A stretch of DNA of 64,000 bases, taken from Cloeon dipterum (lineage: Eukaryota; Arthropoda; Insecta; Ephemeroptera; Baetidae). The stretch is taken from the NCBI RefSeq assembly GCF_949628265.1, contig NC_088787.1, forward strand, positions 10,778,501 to 10,842,500, in the 5' to 3' direction. Below the pieces are notes generated by a model. That model did not search any database. It was not told the origin of the DNA and worked only from the letters and a program-made list of their open reading frames with translations. The stretch's first letter is position 1, and each line of letters opens with the position of its first letter. Below, piece after piece: positions 47,101-64,000 of the stretch. Position numbers and translations under genes: made by a program.

Positions 47101-50100
47101 TTGATTTTCCCTCTAAATATTTCTCTTGATAGGTTTTCGTGCCAGGTAGTTCGAAAAACAGTGAACTTGGTTTTCCTTTTGGATACCTGAAGGCTAGCGG
47201 CAACCTGCTGCAGGTCAACTTGTTCATCATGCCGTACAATTATCCTGTTTGTCTGAGCCTGATCGATGATTTCTACAAAGTGCACCATCAAAAACCGACT
47301 CAAGAATGGAGAAATGCGTTCCAAAATTACATCCGTTCCGTACCCTTTTACTACATTCAAGTGAGTCGTTCTCTTTCCTCCTTTGTTTTTATTTCGGACA
47401 GTCAATTTAGTTGTTAAATAATTTCCTTCAATGAAATGCAATTTTTAAAAGAGGATTTTTTCGCAACTTTTTACATCAATCTAAATTTTTCCATGAATTC
47501 CCTCGCAAACTGGCGAAATTAGAATATTACCTTGAATTTCACATCAAATTTTTAAAAAAAGGTGTCACGTCAATTAATATTCAAAATGTATATAGATGTC
47601 TAATTAATTATTATCTTATATTTCAGCCTCTGAAGCGGGCTCTTCTAAAACTAAATTTAATTAATTTGATACCCGGAATCATGCCCGAAGAACCTACATA
47701 CCAGCACTGTGTAACTAACTACCTGAAACTTGTCAAGACTTTGGCCAAGGCGGAGCAAGAGAGGCTGATCACTGCAGTTGCCAAGGCGAAGCAAATGACA
47801 ATCAACGATGGCATCAAGTTGCAACTTCGCTCGGCACTCAGGCGTGAAATTGTGACACATCCACTCCTCCAAGGTGAGTTTTTTCTTTGCCATATGATAA
47901 TTTTTTCTTTTTGCAACCAAAATACTGATTCTTAACAAAGTTACCAATTTGTACTCATCAATTATGTGAGCTGTCTTAACTATATTAATACCTAGTATTT
48001 TTTGCTTATTTTTTCTCAAACTGTAAAGAAAATATGGCTAGTTTGGGGAAATTCCCAGCTCTTGGACCTTCCAAATCAATACTCGCCAATTTGTTTAAGA
48101 TGCCAGAAAAATAACCTAATGGTTATTTTTGTTTAGGAATAATTTATTATTTATGGTATTCACATTTTTCTGGAATAGATAAATTCTCGCACCTGAGGGA
48201 GCAAATGGTGGATTTCAACAACTTTATCATCAACACAAGAGCGGTGCGCGTGACACGCTGCCTCAGCTACCGTAACCCGTTCGATGTGCCGCGGAAGAGC
48301 CTGCTGGATCAATTAGTGCGGATGCGCTCCAACTTTGGCAAGCCGCTTAACAACAGCTACTCGCTGCTCCACGACGATGGCAAGTCCTTACCTCTCCTCC
48401 ATCTAACTTCTATTTCTAATCGAATTTCTTGCTTTGCAATGCAGACGAGGCGCACAGCATGCCTGTCAGTCAAATGGGCAACTACCAGGAGTACCTGAAG
48501 CGCAGCCCGCCCAATCTCAGGGAGCTTGAGTCGGCACCTGTCAGGCAGCACATTTTTGGAAATCCTTTCAAGCTCGACAAGGTAAGCCTTTGTTTTATTT
48601 AATTCTAACTTGACGTTATTTCTGACAAGGAAACTTTTGTGTGTGATTCTACGTTTTAGTCTTTTTGTAAAATAATAAATAATTATTGATATCGCGTAGT
48701 ATCCGACGAGCTTAGAAGTATCACCAGTTTGAGTCAAAGGAGTATAATATATGATTTATAATTGTTCGAAGCCAACAAAAAAATCAACGTCAATTCCTAT
48801 TGAGCCATCCATACAGTTACTTACTTTTGTTAATTTTGATAGCCAATTTTTTAATGTTATCTTTAAATCAAATGGATTGGAACCTTTGTACCTTCTGAAT
48901 CGCCTAGGAACGAAATTTATACCATTTAAGCTGAATGAAAGGAGAGAGAGAAATATTTTTAAAACCTGTTTAGGTCCTTTTTGTTTAAGTGTCTCTATTT
49001 AAGACGTCTAAAAACGAGAAAAAATGCTTAAATGCGCATTTAAAAAAAACGAGACAAAATGGACTAGTCAAGAATTTTAAGTTTATTTATTTCACGATCT
49101 TGAGAAAAAAATCCTAAAATGTACTATTAAATTTTAAATTTTTGGTTTTTTATATTTCAACTAGTGTCAAATTTGAAATTACACTATCATTTGTCTTCTA
49201 AACTGACTTATATTTTGCTTGCTTTAGCGGGTGATGGTGGACGAGGCGGACATGGAACAGACGAAATCAGAAGGCGGTGGAGGCTCGCGGAAGCGGCCGG
49301 CGCCTGATTCGTCGCCGGCAATGGCACCCCGTATCGGGCGCGTCCGAAAGCCGGGCCCGCTGCCCAGGGACTACGTGTTTCGGCGGCCCTGCACCCCGTA
49401 TCCCTCCCCAGCCTGCTCGCCACGGCCCCTGTACCCTTCGCCTTTGATGCTTGGGTCTTCCCCCTATTCCCCTGCGTCCCCCGCGCCGCCCTTGCAGCTC
49501 CCAGAGCCGGAGATGCTTGAGAACAGGCTGCCAACGCATCTTGTGAACGGCACTGCAGGTATTGTAGTTCGCTCAGCAGCGAGCTCATAATTATAGAGTC
49601 AGATACGACTGGGAGGAATATTTCCGTTTTATGTTGATTGATACTTCTTTTAAGAAAGCCATTTTGGTCGGTAGTGTTTCCAACAGAGATTGGGGAATTC
49701 CTGATTTGATATAACTTTTTGGATGAACAAATTTTGGTCTATCAGGATATAAAATAAGCTGTTTTGTTGAGATAAAATTCGAAAATTTTAATTAAAATAC
49801 AGTATTCAGTGTGATCAAGAAATTTAAATTCAAGTTATGAAATATGAATTCTGTTTGAGTTAGATGATAATTAACATCTTAAAGGGAAATTAGGATATAA
49901 CGTTTGGGTGCTTCTCGAAAAATATATTACGACGTCGTTAGCATCCAATAGAGCTTTAAAGGATTAAAATGGGATTTATGCTGGGAATCGTTTAAAAATA
50001 AAAAAAAATTCTTTGTGTTTTCTTGTGATCACGGTTTATTAAAGATAGACTATTTAACGAGATGTATTATTCTAGATGAATTATTCAAATTTTCCAAGCT

Positions 50101-51422
50101 TCACTACTAAAATGATTCGGGAAAAATCAACCTTGGCAATTTTTAATAATTAAAAGTTTCCTAATTTGAAGAGAAACTAACATAAAATTGGAGCAATGTG
50201 AATAAGTTAATATTTTGTCATCCTTCAAGTAATATAAATTTTATGGTCCACGGTTAATTTTTAAAATGATACCTAGTGCTAAATGAAATTTTGATATATA
50301 TTTAGACAGTAAAAACTGAAGTATCAACTTTAAAACTAGATTCAAATATATAATCTGACGCTTTTGGTATTTTTCCAACAAAATTTCAGACGAAATACCA
50401 TTTTAAATGTATCAATTTTCACCTATCTAATCCCCATATGTTATTCCCTAGAATGATCAACAAATACTCTGCATTCCTTATCAAATGCAGTTTAAAACTT
50501 CACTTTATAAGAATAATCTTAACGAGAGCCTGCTCTTTTGGATTTCAGATCATAGTGAGCGCGCGCGGTCGCCGTCGCCCGAGCTGATCTTCCTTCCAGA
50601 GCCGCCGCTACCATCGCCACCACCGTCAATACACTTGGCGGCGGCGCCGCCTCTCCCACCAGCGGCCAGCACCAACCACGTGGGGGTGGTGCCTTCTGTG
50701 ACAAACCACCTGGGCAATTCGGCGTTGCGGGTTGAGCCCAGGGTGGCTTCCGTCGCCCCAGTCCAAGCCAAAGTATCTCCTGAGGAAATCAAGGAGCACA
50801 ACAATAAGCTCTTGAAAAAAATCTTCAATGAAATCAAAAGACCAGGCAAAGGTGTGTACTCTGTTCAGAAACAAATCTTAATTTAGTGGAAGTTTAGGAA
50901 CTGGATAGTTTGAAATTTTGGTGAATTAGCTACAAAAATTACTACATTTCAAAGGTTGGAAAGTAATTGAATTGAAAGAGCTTTATCAGGAAGTCAACCA
51001 CCAATCAATTCATCTCGTCAAGGGGAATCTATGTACCAAAAGTAATCGTTAATTTGAACATTTGATTTTTAAGTTTTTCCAAAATGTGTGTCCAGTTCAA
51101 AATCGGACTAAATTTTGATTGGTTGTGGTTCTTTTGATGCTAAATATTAGTCGCGGAGGGTTTCCTTGTCAGTCTAAACAGCAAAATTCAACTAATTCTT
51201 AAAATATTTTCGTGACAGTTTCCTTTAATGATGATAATTTTTGTTACAGTTAATATGAGGAACTTGATAGACCTCATGATGTCTGCGAAGGGGGACTCGA
51301 CAGTGCGACGCAAACTATATGCCGATGTGGTATCAGAGGCGAAGCGCTACAAAAAGACAAAGTTAGTGTCGGAGCTGGAAAAATGGTCGCCGAAAGAAGT
51401 GAATGGACAAGCGGCGAGCTAG
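44190..51422 (+). CDS. IntS6: Integrator complex subunit 6
   Basis: Thirteen exons: 44190-44306, 44368-44445, 44840-45079, 45141-45330, 46207-46562, 46920-47072, 47133-47360, 47627-47873, 48179-48379, 48445-48581, 49228-49558, 50549-50851 and 51250-51422, giving 917 residues in one frame. INTS6 is part of the Integrator, which cleaves snRNA and paused mRNA transcripts; it recruits PP2A. The VWA domain begins at residue 3 and has the MIDAS motif DTSAS (9-13). The block LLHDDDEAHSMPVSQMGNYQ is nearly invariant, as is FGNPFKLDK. A proline-rich, low-complexity region (exons 11-12) precedes the C-terminal SPEEIKEHNNKLLKKIFNEI domain. Intron 9 (48380-48444) has a GC donor (GATG|GCAAGT). Introns 4 and 11 are long, and intron 4 carries a hAT MITE. 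AATAAA at 51574-51579. Confidence 0.96.
45553..45809. mobile_element. Non-autonomous hAT-type MITE, copy B
   Basis: A 257-bp element in intron 4 of INTS6. Its right end CTCGGAACCCTG matches the right end of copy A (15351-15602), and the left end CGGGAATCTGA is a decayed version of CAGGGTTCCGA. It is flanked by TTAATGAT (45545-45552) and ATAATGAT (45810-45817), an 8-bp target-site duplication with one mismatch. Inside, GGTTAAAACCGGGTTTGA and GGTTTAACCGGGTC recall copy A's GGTTAAAACCGAAAAACC. It is older than copy A, judged by its ends. Confidence 0.72.
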
Positions 51423-51585
51423 ATGCATTTGTGCCGCACTGCCGACAGACTCGCAACTGACATTAGTGTGTTCGGCAGGTGTGCGGCTTTTATCCGACCC
51501 TGAGAGATGCCTTGATCCTCTCACTCCCCAGTCAGTTACTTTTGTACTTTTGCCCCAGCGAACTATGTTTTGTAATAAAACCGTA

Positions 51586-51780
51586 AATTGTCAATTGACG
51601 TCACACGCGCATTACTCATCAATCCGATTCAATCTCAGGGAACGAGTGTTTTCAAGGAGATCATATTGATAGAAGGGTGATTTCCAGCAAAAACTGTCAG
51701 TGGGGACCAAAAGTGTCAAGTGTCTTCCCTCCTCCTGTTCCTTGCGGCTCTATGCTTGGGCTCGGGGGTACGTGTTCTGG
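51586..51780 (+). pseudogene. Partial duplicate of promoter and signal-peptide exon
   Basis: Matches 52929-53150 along its length: the CRE palindrome TGACGTCA (51596-51603), CACACGCGCATTACTC, CGATTCAATCTCAGG, CCAGC-AAAACTGTCAGTG, GACCAAAAGTGTC, CTCCTCCTGTTCC and GCGGCTCT. It ends at GGGTACGTG, like the real splice donor GGGTACGTA. The ATG of the real exon (ATGGTGACC) is missing here and the GATAAG pair is not kept. No cysteine-module exon follows it, so it is a dead first exon from a local duplication. Confidence 0.8.
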
Positions 51781-52937
51781 CTGTTGATGTTCTCTCTATT
51801 TGTGCTTTTTTCTTTTCTTCAAAGCAAGGCAAGAAATCGTGTCTCATGCATTTTAATCAGACATTTATACTCGCATCTAAAAATAAAAGATATATATAAG
51901 GACATGAACATTTGAAAACTTTATTTTGTGATCTGTGCAGAATATTGAGTTGCGTTGGAAACCATTGTCCTGTCATATAATTGATTGGGAAGATACGTGC
52001 CAAACTAAAAAAGCGCATTCAGTTTTGACACTTTAACAATTACGAGTTTTGGAATGGTCGTGTCCTTTCAAATGAAACTAACAGAAACCTGAAACTCCCT
52101 AGTTAATTTATTTCAATTAGAATGACGGGAATTCAATACTTACGAAGAAGTGCAAAAAGATATATTAGGTTAATCTGTAATAACTGTATTTAAAAACATT
52201 CTTTTGATCTCTGATGGTGGAAGGAGAGTCTCCCTCTAATAATGCACCACTTAGTCATTACTCTAATTAGTAAATTTTATACCAATTAATAGCAAAAAGA
52301 ATTTGCTATTAATTAAAATGTTAAATAAAGAGTCATTTCATAGCATAAATTTAAAGCAACTTTTAATTTTCTTTTCTATAAAATATTTTTACTTTTTGTG
52401 GGCGACTATGAGTTGTCGACGATCAGCTACTTTTCTACGCTTTCAATTGTCAAGCGCCTATCACATATGAACACGAATTTTAAGCAAAAGTTTAACTTGA
52501 AACCGTCTTATTGCTAAAATCACAAAAAGAAATTTATTTGCAGTCTTAAATTGTCGAAATCGGCCCAATGCCTTTTAGTTCAATTCATAATTCTTTTCGT
52601 TACAGAAAGGTTTCCTCACGATTGATATTTTGCCTGATAATAATTTTTATCGATTTTCCAGATTAATTTTTTTTGCCTCTATATATCAGGGGCTTGTTGC
52701 TATAGTGTTAGAATATTCTATAATATTTATATTGGTATTTGTAACTAGTCCTCCGATCGTTCCAGCGAGGAAAAAACTCTTGCCTTGTCTGTTTCGATAA
52801 CATAAGATAGAAGATCTCAATTAGGCCAATTAAATGTCAAGATAATAATATATACAGTTTATATAATTACAATTAAAACAACTGGCGTTTAATCTGCGGA
52901 GAGATTTTTTTTTGTCAAGTAACTAAAAACTGTAAAT

Positions 52938-52945
52938 TGACGTCA
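52938..52945. promoter_or_regulatory. CRE-like palindrome TGACGTCA
   Basis: A perfect cAMP-response/ATF site 141 bp upstream of the start codon, kept exactly in the duplicated promoter at 51596-51603. Binding is inferred from the consensus only. Confidence 0.5.
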
Positions 52946-53085
52946 CACGCGCATTACTCGTCAGTTCGATTCAATCTCAGGCATTAAGTGTTTTCTATGG
53001 AGATCAGGTTGATAAGCGTGCTGATAAGGACGGCGTAATTGATTCCCAGCTAAAACTGTCAGTGAGATTTGGCGTTGTGACCATC

Positions 53086-56000
53086 ATGGTGACCAAAAGT
53101 GTCTTCCTCCTCCTGTTCCTCGCGGCTCTGTGCCGGGCTCAGGGTACGTACTCTCTCATATTCGATATTCCGTTTATTCAAGCATTTTTTCTGCACGAAA
53201 AAAATGTGAATAGTTACATTTTAATCAGACATTTACATATTTACTCTCAAAATTAAAATATAAATCAGGACATGATCATTTGAATTTTTGCCATGCATAT
53301 TGTAATAAATTAGAGTTGAAATTGAACGTCAATCGGAAGGTTCGTGCAACCCGAATTCCTAACTGAAGTTTAATAGTGCTAAAAAAATTTCGACGAAAAA
53401 TTTTTTATTGCATTAATGCGCTTTGCAATTTATATTTTAAAATCGAGAAACTGGCAAAATTTGTCAATAAATCACATCAGAAACCGTTTAAAACCATCCA
53501 TTTGCATGAAAAAGTAGAAAATTCAGAGCCCAATTACAATCAATCGTCAAATTTGAGCAGGTGTCGGCGAGAATTGCGACAGCAATGGAAAGTGCGTCGG
53601 TGATGGCGTCATCTGCGGCGCAGACCAGAAATGCATTTGTCACGAAAGACTTTGGTTTGACGGAACGAATTGTGTCTCAGGTATACAGCGGGATTTTTTT
53701 TTCTACTAGGGCATCGCTTTTTAATCCGAATTTGCAGCTTTGGACGCCGACTGCAACTCTGTCTCCGCGGCTTGTGCAGTAATTCCTTTCGCATTGTGCG
53801 AGACCACGTCCAATTTTTGCAAGTGCCTTCAATCCTACACTCCAGCCTTGGATTCTAGCGTTTCAGCCAGTGCCAATGTCGTCTGCGCAGCAGGTAATTT
53901 TGATTAGGGCCCCTTTCGTCAGAATTCGACGAATGTTTAGTTATCTCACTGATAAAAACTATAGTTTTTGCCATGACTTGATGAGGCGGAATACCAAATG
54001 TGATGATTATTTATTCAGTTTAAGCCAAGTATGCGCGGGAAAATGTACACTATTTTTTCCGTGGATTTTTTAAAGAAGAATCTGTTTTTTTCATATTGTA
54101 GAAAATTTGAAGTAATTAAGAAAAAAATGCAAATTATACCACCAAAGATTAAAACAATTTGGAAAAATTTAAAGTAAAAAATGCAAGAGATTTCACAAAA
54201 CTAATATTTTAGGAAAGCCAGAAAATGAGAAGAGCCTTTTGGTCTATAAAAAAAAATTAAAGCTCCAAAGAATCGATACTTCCCTCTCCTCACTCTAATC
54301 GACATTATTGGTTTACTAGGCTAAAATTAACAAATATTAATTTGTCCGTTAATTTTTTCAATTTTCTAGCTGAAAAATTGCTGGTCTTACAAAAAAGTAA
54401 TCTTTTTCAAGCTCAAATCGGCGACTTTTGCCTCGAGGCTCAACAGTGTCAAAGTTTTCCCAACTCAGAATGCTCGAGCAAAAGCAGGTGTGATTGCAAA
54501 TCTGGTTACGTTCCTGACGAAGACCCTACCAAAGGGTGCGTGCCAGGTATGGATGATCGACAACCCGAACAAAATTAGATCACCCGGTAAGCAGAAAATG
54601 GCTTGTTTTAGCTCTTACCTTGATCGGAGAAACATGCAAAAACTCCATGCAGTGCAAAGCCATTGATGAAAACGCTGAGTGCGTCGACAAGAAGTGTGCT
54701 TGTGCTGAATTCTTCCTCGTCAACTCGTTGAAGAGTGAATGTCTGCCAGGTAATTTTAATTAAATTACAAAAGACTGTGTTTTTTATTATTTTACTCGGT
54801 ATTGCAGTGAGATTTAAAATCGGAGATCCTTGTGAAGCGATTGAACAGTGCACCACGGAATTGGGATCAGAGGCGCTGTGCAGTCCGTCGAATAAAACGT
54901 GCGTTTGCAAAGATTCTACAGTAGCCTCCGCAGACGGCAACACCTGCTTACCAAGTAATTCATTATTTTTTATTGTGGGTAACATGTATACTAATTCCTT
55001 TTCAAGACATTTTTGATCAGCTATAAATTAATGAAATTAATTGGAACATTAAGTACTAAAAGTAAAGCTCATTTTCAGTTTCCTCCCTGGACGGTGTGTG
55101 CGTGCAAGAGCAGCAGTGCACCCAGAACAACGAAGGTTCCGAGTGTAAGGAATTCACGTGCACGTGCAAAGAAGAATACGAAGTCGTCAATGGAAAATGT
55201 TTTAAGAGTAAGCCACTATATATCATTAGAAAATACATATATTAAGAATGCACGATCTATAACAAATAAATCTTGGAGCTTTCTAGCTTTTGGCGAAATC
55301 ATTAAAGAGTTTTTGAGTTATGGAGCTCCGAAGGTTAAAAATTCTTAATGGGAAATGTTTTAAAATCGCATTGATAGATAATTTATATTTTACGTTCCGA
55401 AAACGTCCCAAATTTTAAGAGTTTTCCTAGAAAATTAGCTAATGGCTCATTTGCGGTTAAAGAGACAATATTTTAAATCTTTCTAACTGACTACCAGATC
55501 ACGTATCTCCGCATACAAATCTTTGAAAAAATATAAACAATTGCTTAATTTTTACATGTTATTCAACATATTTTTTCGAGAAAGATTAGTAGAAATTTAA
55601 AAAAAAGTTAATTTTATCAGCATCATGTATTCATTTTATCACAGTTTTTATTAAAATCTTACACAGCTCAGATTTTAACCATTGAGAAATTTTTTAAAAT
55701 TTTCCGGAATGTCAAAAATTAACCCGCTGATCGATTTGTCTCGGTGACAGTGTCTACAAACCAATTAATTTAAGCTAAATTTAAAAAATCTGTATTTTAA
55801 AATTTTATGCCACTTTCTTAAAATCTCAAAATATTGTTTAAATTGTCGAGATCGAAAAATACCAACCACTCTACCTGGTTAGCAACAGGGAAGACTACAT
55901 TAAAATCCATTGGTTTCGCCGAACACTAACGTCGGATTCTTAAAGAGTTTCCTTATCGACGAGTCTAATCAGAAAGCTTTTAATATTTTGCAACAAATTC

Positions 56001-57369
56001 CATGATTTTCTTTCGAAGCACTTTATTGCTTTTTTACATTAATATTAAAAACTAGATTAAAATACTCGGCTTATATCTGATTTTTGAATTAAATTATTCA
56101 GCTCCTGATCTCCTCGGCGACCCTTGCACAAACGAGGAGCAATGCGATATTTTCGGAGCAGATGTTGCCCGGTGCTTCGAGGAAAAGTGCCAGTGCATCG
56201 ACGGCTACGTCCCCAACTCACAACAGACGGGATGCCTTAAGGGTAACAATTTAATATTTAATTTTTAGTGCAAACCGATTTTTGTGCTATTTTATATTTC
56301 ATTAGGCGTGGGAACGATCGGCTCCCCGTGCACCGACAGTACGCAGTGCAGCTCCATCTCCAACTCGAACTGCGACATCTTCTCACAAAAATGCGTTTGC
56401 AACGAAGGACACGTTCCGTCGGCCGCAAATACAGACTGTCTGCCAAGTAAGTTAGCTATTAGCGATTTATCACTTCGTTCTACTGATTTATAAATATCCA
56501 TTTTTGAAAAAAGTAGTTAAATTTAATTTCTTAAGATATCTGAATTTTCTCACAAAATAAACAAATATTGACAATTGATTTTCGAAGATTGTAAAAATTC
56601 CGATAGAATATTTTTCATTTTTTATGTTTGATTTGAAAAAACAAAATTGTTTTTGCTGGATGACAAGATCTCGCGAATTGAGTGAGCTAAATTTAGAACC
56701 ATCAAAATCTTATATATAATATTAATAATTTCGCGGATTTGGACAGAGGTGGAAGGCATCTATGAAGAATGCAGCGATTTGGGACAGTGCACAGCCGCCG
56801 TCGGTGGGGAGGTGGACTGCATCGACAAACGGTGCCGCTGCAAGGAAAACTGCCACTACATATTCAACGATTGCTGGAACAGCCGACGTACGTGACTTTC
56901 AATTTCGAATTACTTTTCAATAAAAGGGTTTAAAATGTTGACTAATGGGCTGGTATTTGGCAGGCCTGTTCGAAACTTGCGTGGACAGCCGCGAGTGCCT
57001 GCTGGCGGATAATGTTGAGCGAGCTGTGTGCCAGAACAGCACTTGTGCGTGCAAGGAGGGTTATACGGCGGATAGGATCAGCAACACGTGCAACTCGGGT
57101 TCGTAAAACTCATTGAAAATATTTTGAAGCGAAACCTCCATATTTTCAAACTTTAAATAAGAAAAATGTGGAATTTGACAAATATCTCTTGCCACCTAAA
57201 ATTCGTTTTCCTTATTTTTTAATGTTCTGTTCCATACTTATTTATTAATTTATGTTCCATTCATTGATATAATTTCCTTTCAACAGGAGTTTTGGTAACC
57301 GGCAGCGCTGTGACTCTTTCCCTGCTGTTGCTGGTAACGCAGAAAGAATGGATACTCAGCTTCTTTTGA
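53086..57369 (+). CDS. Secreted or membrane-anchored EB-type cysteine-module protein
   Basis: Twelve exons: 53086-53143, 53561-53680, 53738-53893, 54412-54546, 54612-54749, 54808-54954, 55079-55207, 56102-56242, 56306-56446, 56747-56887, 56964-57098 and 57287-57369, giving 507 residues in one frame. Exon 1 is a signal peptide (MVTKSVFLLLFLAALCRAQ). Each of exons 2-11 encodes one disulfide module of about 40-52 residues with the pattern C...QC....(S)xC...CxCxxGY, as in EB modules of nematodes and arthropods. All internal introns are phase 1. Exon 12 encodes a hydrophobic stretch (VTLSLLLLVT) followed by a short tail ending WILSFF; this fits a GPI signal or one membrane helix. Ligand and role are unknown; arthropod EB proteins are usually extracellular. 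The gene converges with Shark; the two stops are 303 bp apart. Confidence 0.87.
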
Positions 57370-57388
57370 CGCACATAATTCAATATAC

Positions 57389-57394
57389 TTTATT
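57389..57394 (-). terminator. PolyA signal of Shark
   Basis: TTTATT on the plus strand, AATAAA on the minus strand, about 280 bp downstream of the Shark stop and only 20 bp past the stop of the convergent cysteine-module gene. The two 3' UTRs probably overlap. Confidence 0.5.
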
Positions 57395-57672
57395 TCATAA
57401 TATTTAACAACAGATCCTTTGAAATACAGACACATATAATATAATATATTGCTGGCGTTTGGAGGTATCACATAAGTAAATTACGATTCGTAACAGAGAT
57501 AAAATGGCGTGTTTCTCGAACATGTAAAAATACAGATTGCAAGCTCGATCAATAAAAAAATGCAGCGTTGCGGTAAATGCACCAAACAGCAGGACAGGCA
57601 CTCCTCCTAATTACCTGATTCGTCTCTGGATTCAAATCCGTTTCTAAGGCACAACACACTTGAGACTGGCGA

Positions 57673-64000
<6,328 letters not shown>

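Larger units (their letters stand above)
51423..53085. promoter_or_regulatory. Spacer and promoter of the cysteine-module gene
   Basis: About 1.66 kb. The left part is the INTS6 3' UTR. At the right edge (52929-53085) is the likely promoter of the next gene, with TGACGTCA (52938-52945, a CRE/ATF palindrome) and two GATAAG motifs (53011-53016, 53023-53028). A partial duplicate of this promoter and of exon 1 lies at 51586-51780. The middle (51900-52900) is AT-rich with nothing recognised. Confidence 0.55.

Overview
This is an animal nuclear window, almost certainly from an arthropod and most likely an insect. Exons are short, most introns are about 50-60 bp with GT-AG ends, intergenic DNA is AT-rich, and there is no bacterial-style gene packing. 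The gene content fits: a Shark-type SH2-ankyrin tyrosine kinase, a class II CPD photolyase, EB-type cysteine-rich modules, Integrator, Mediator and cohesin subunits. The species cannot be read from the sequence. A compact genome of a non-model insect (a mayfly, for example) would fit, but that is a guess. Fifteen protein-coding loci were assembled exon by exon. For twelve of the thirteen complete multi-exon or single-exon models that I fully resolved the summed exon lengths keep one reading frame from ATG to stop; the two exceptions to completeness are a small unresolved locus at 43.1-43.6 kb and the kinase that runs off the right edge.

Layout. 0.3-2.2 kb: GPN3 GTPase (+), convergent with endonuclease G (-, 2.3-3.4 kb). 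4.0-7.6 kb: PELP1/Rix1-type ribosome-biogenesis protein (+). 8.7-14.5 kb: an 18-exon divergent SCC3/STAG-like cohesin subunit (-). 14.5-16.4 kb: intergenic DNA holding a hairpin, a small inverted-repeat element and a hAT-type MITE with an 8-bp target duplication. 16.4-19.9 and 24.2-28.3 kb: two tandem paralogues of an unrecognised family ending in a MYND-like zinc finger, with a decayed third finger at 20.1 kb. Between them lie MRPS18C (-) and ALG13 (+), head to head. 28.3-30.8 kb: gene-poor. 30.8-34.1 kb: LIPT1 (-), divergent from the CPD photolyase (+, 35.5-38.5 kb). 39.5-42.4 kb: leucine-rich, F-box-like protein (+). 42.6-43.0 kb: MED10 (-). 43.1-43.6 kb: small unrecognised gene (-). 44.2-51.4 kb: INTS6 (+). 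51.5-53.1 kb: spacer with a partial duplicate of the next gene's promoter and signal-peptide exon. 53.1-57.4 kb: secreted or membrane-anchored protein with ten cysteine modules (+). 57.7-64.0 kb: Shark kinase (-), missing its N-terminal part.

Most genes are unrelated housekeeping functions: transcription (MED10, INTS6, GPN3), ribosome production (PELP1, MRPS18C), mitochondrial metabolism and DNA turnover (LIPT1, EndoG), glycosylation (ALG13), DNA repair (photolyase) and cohesion (SCC3-like). The lineage-specific, fast-evolving content is the MYND-like tandem family, the F-box-like LRR gene and the cysteine-module gene. No CRISPR array, operon, virus-derived element or clearly new molecular system was seen. 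The strongest candidates for undescribed biology are the MYND-like family and the divergent cohesin subunit.
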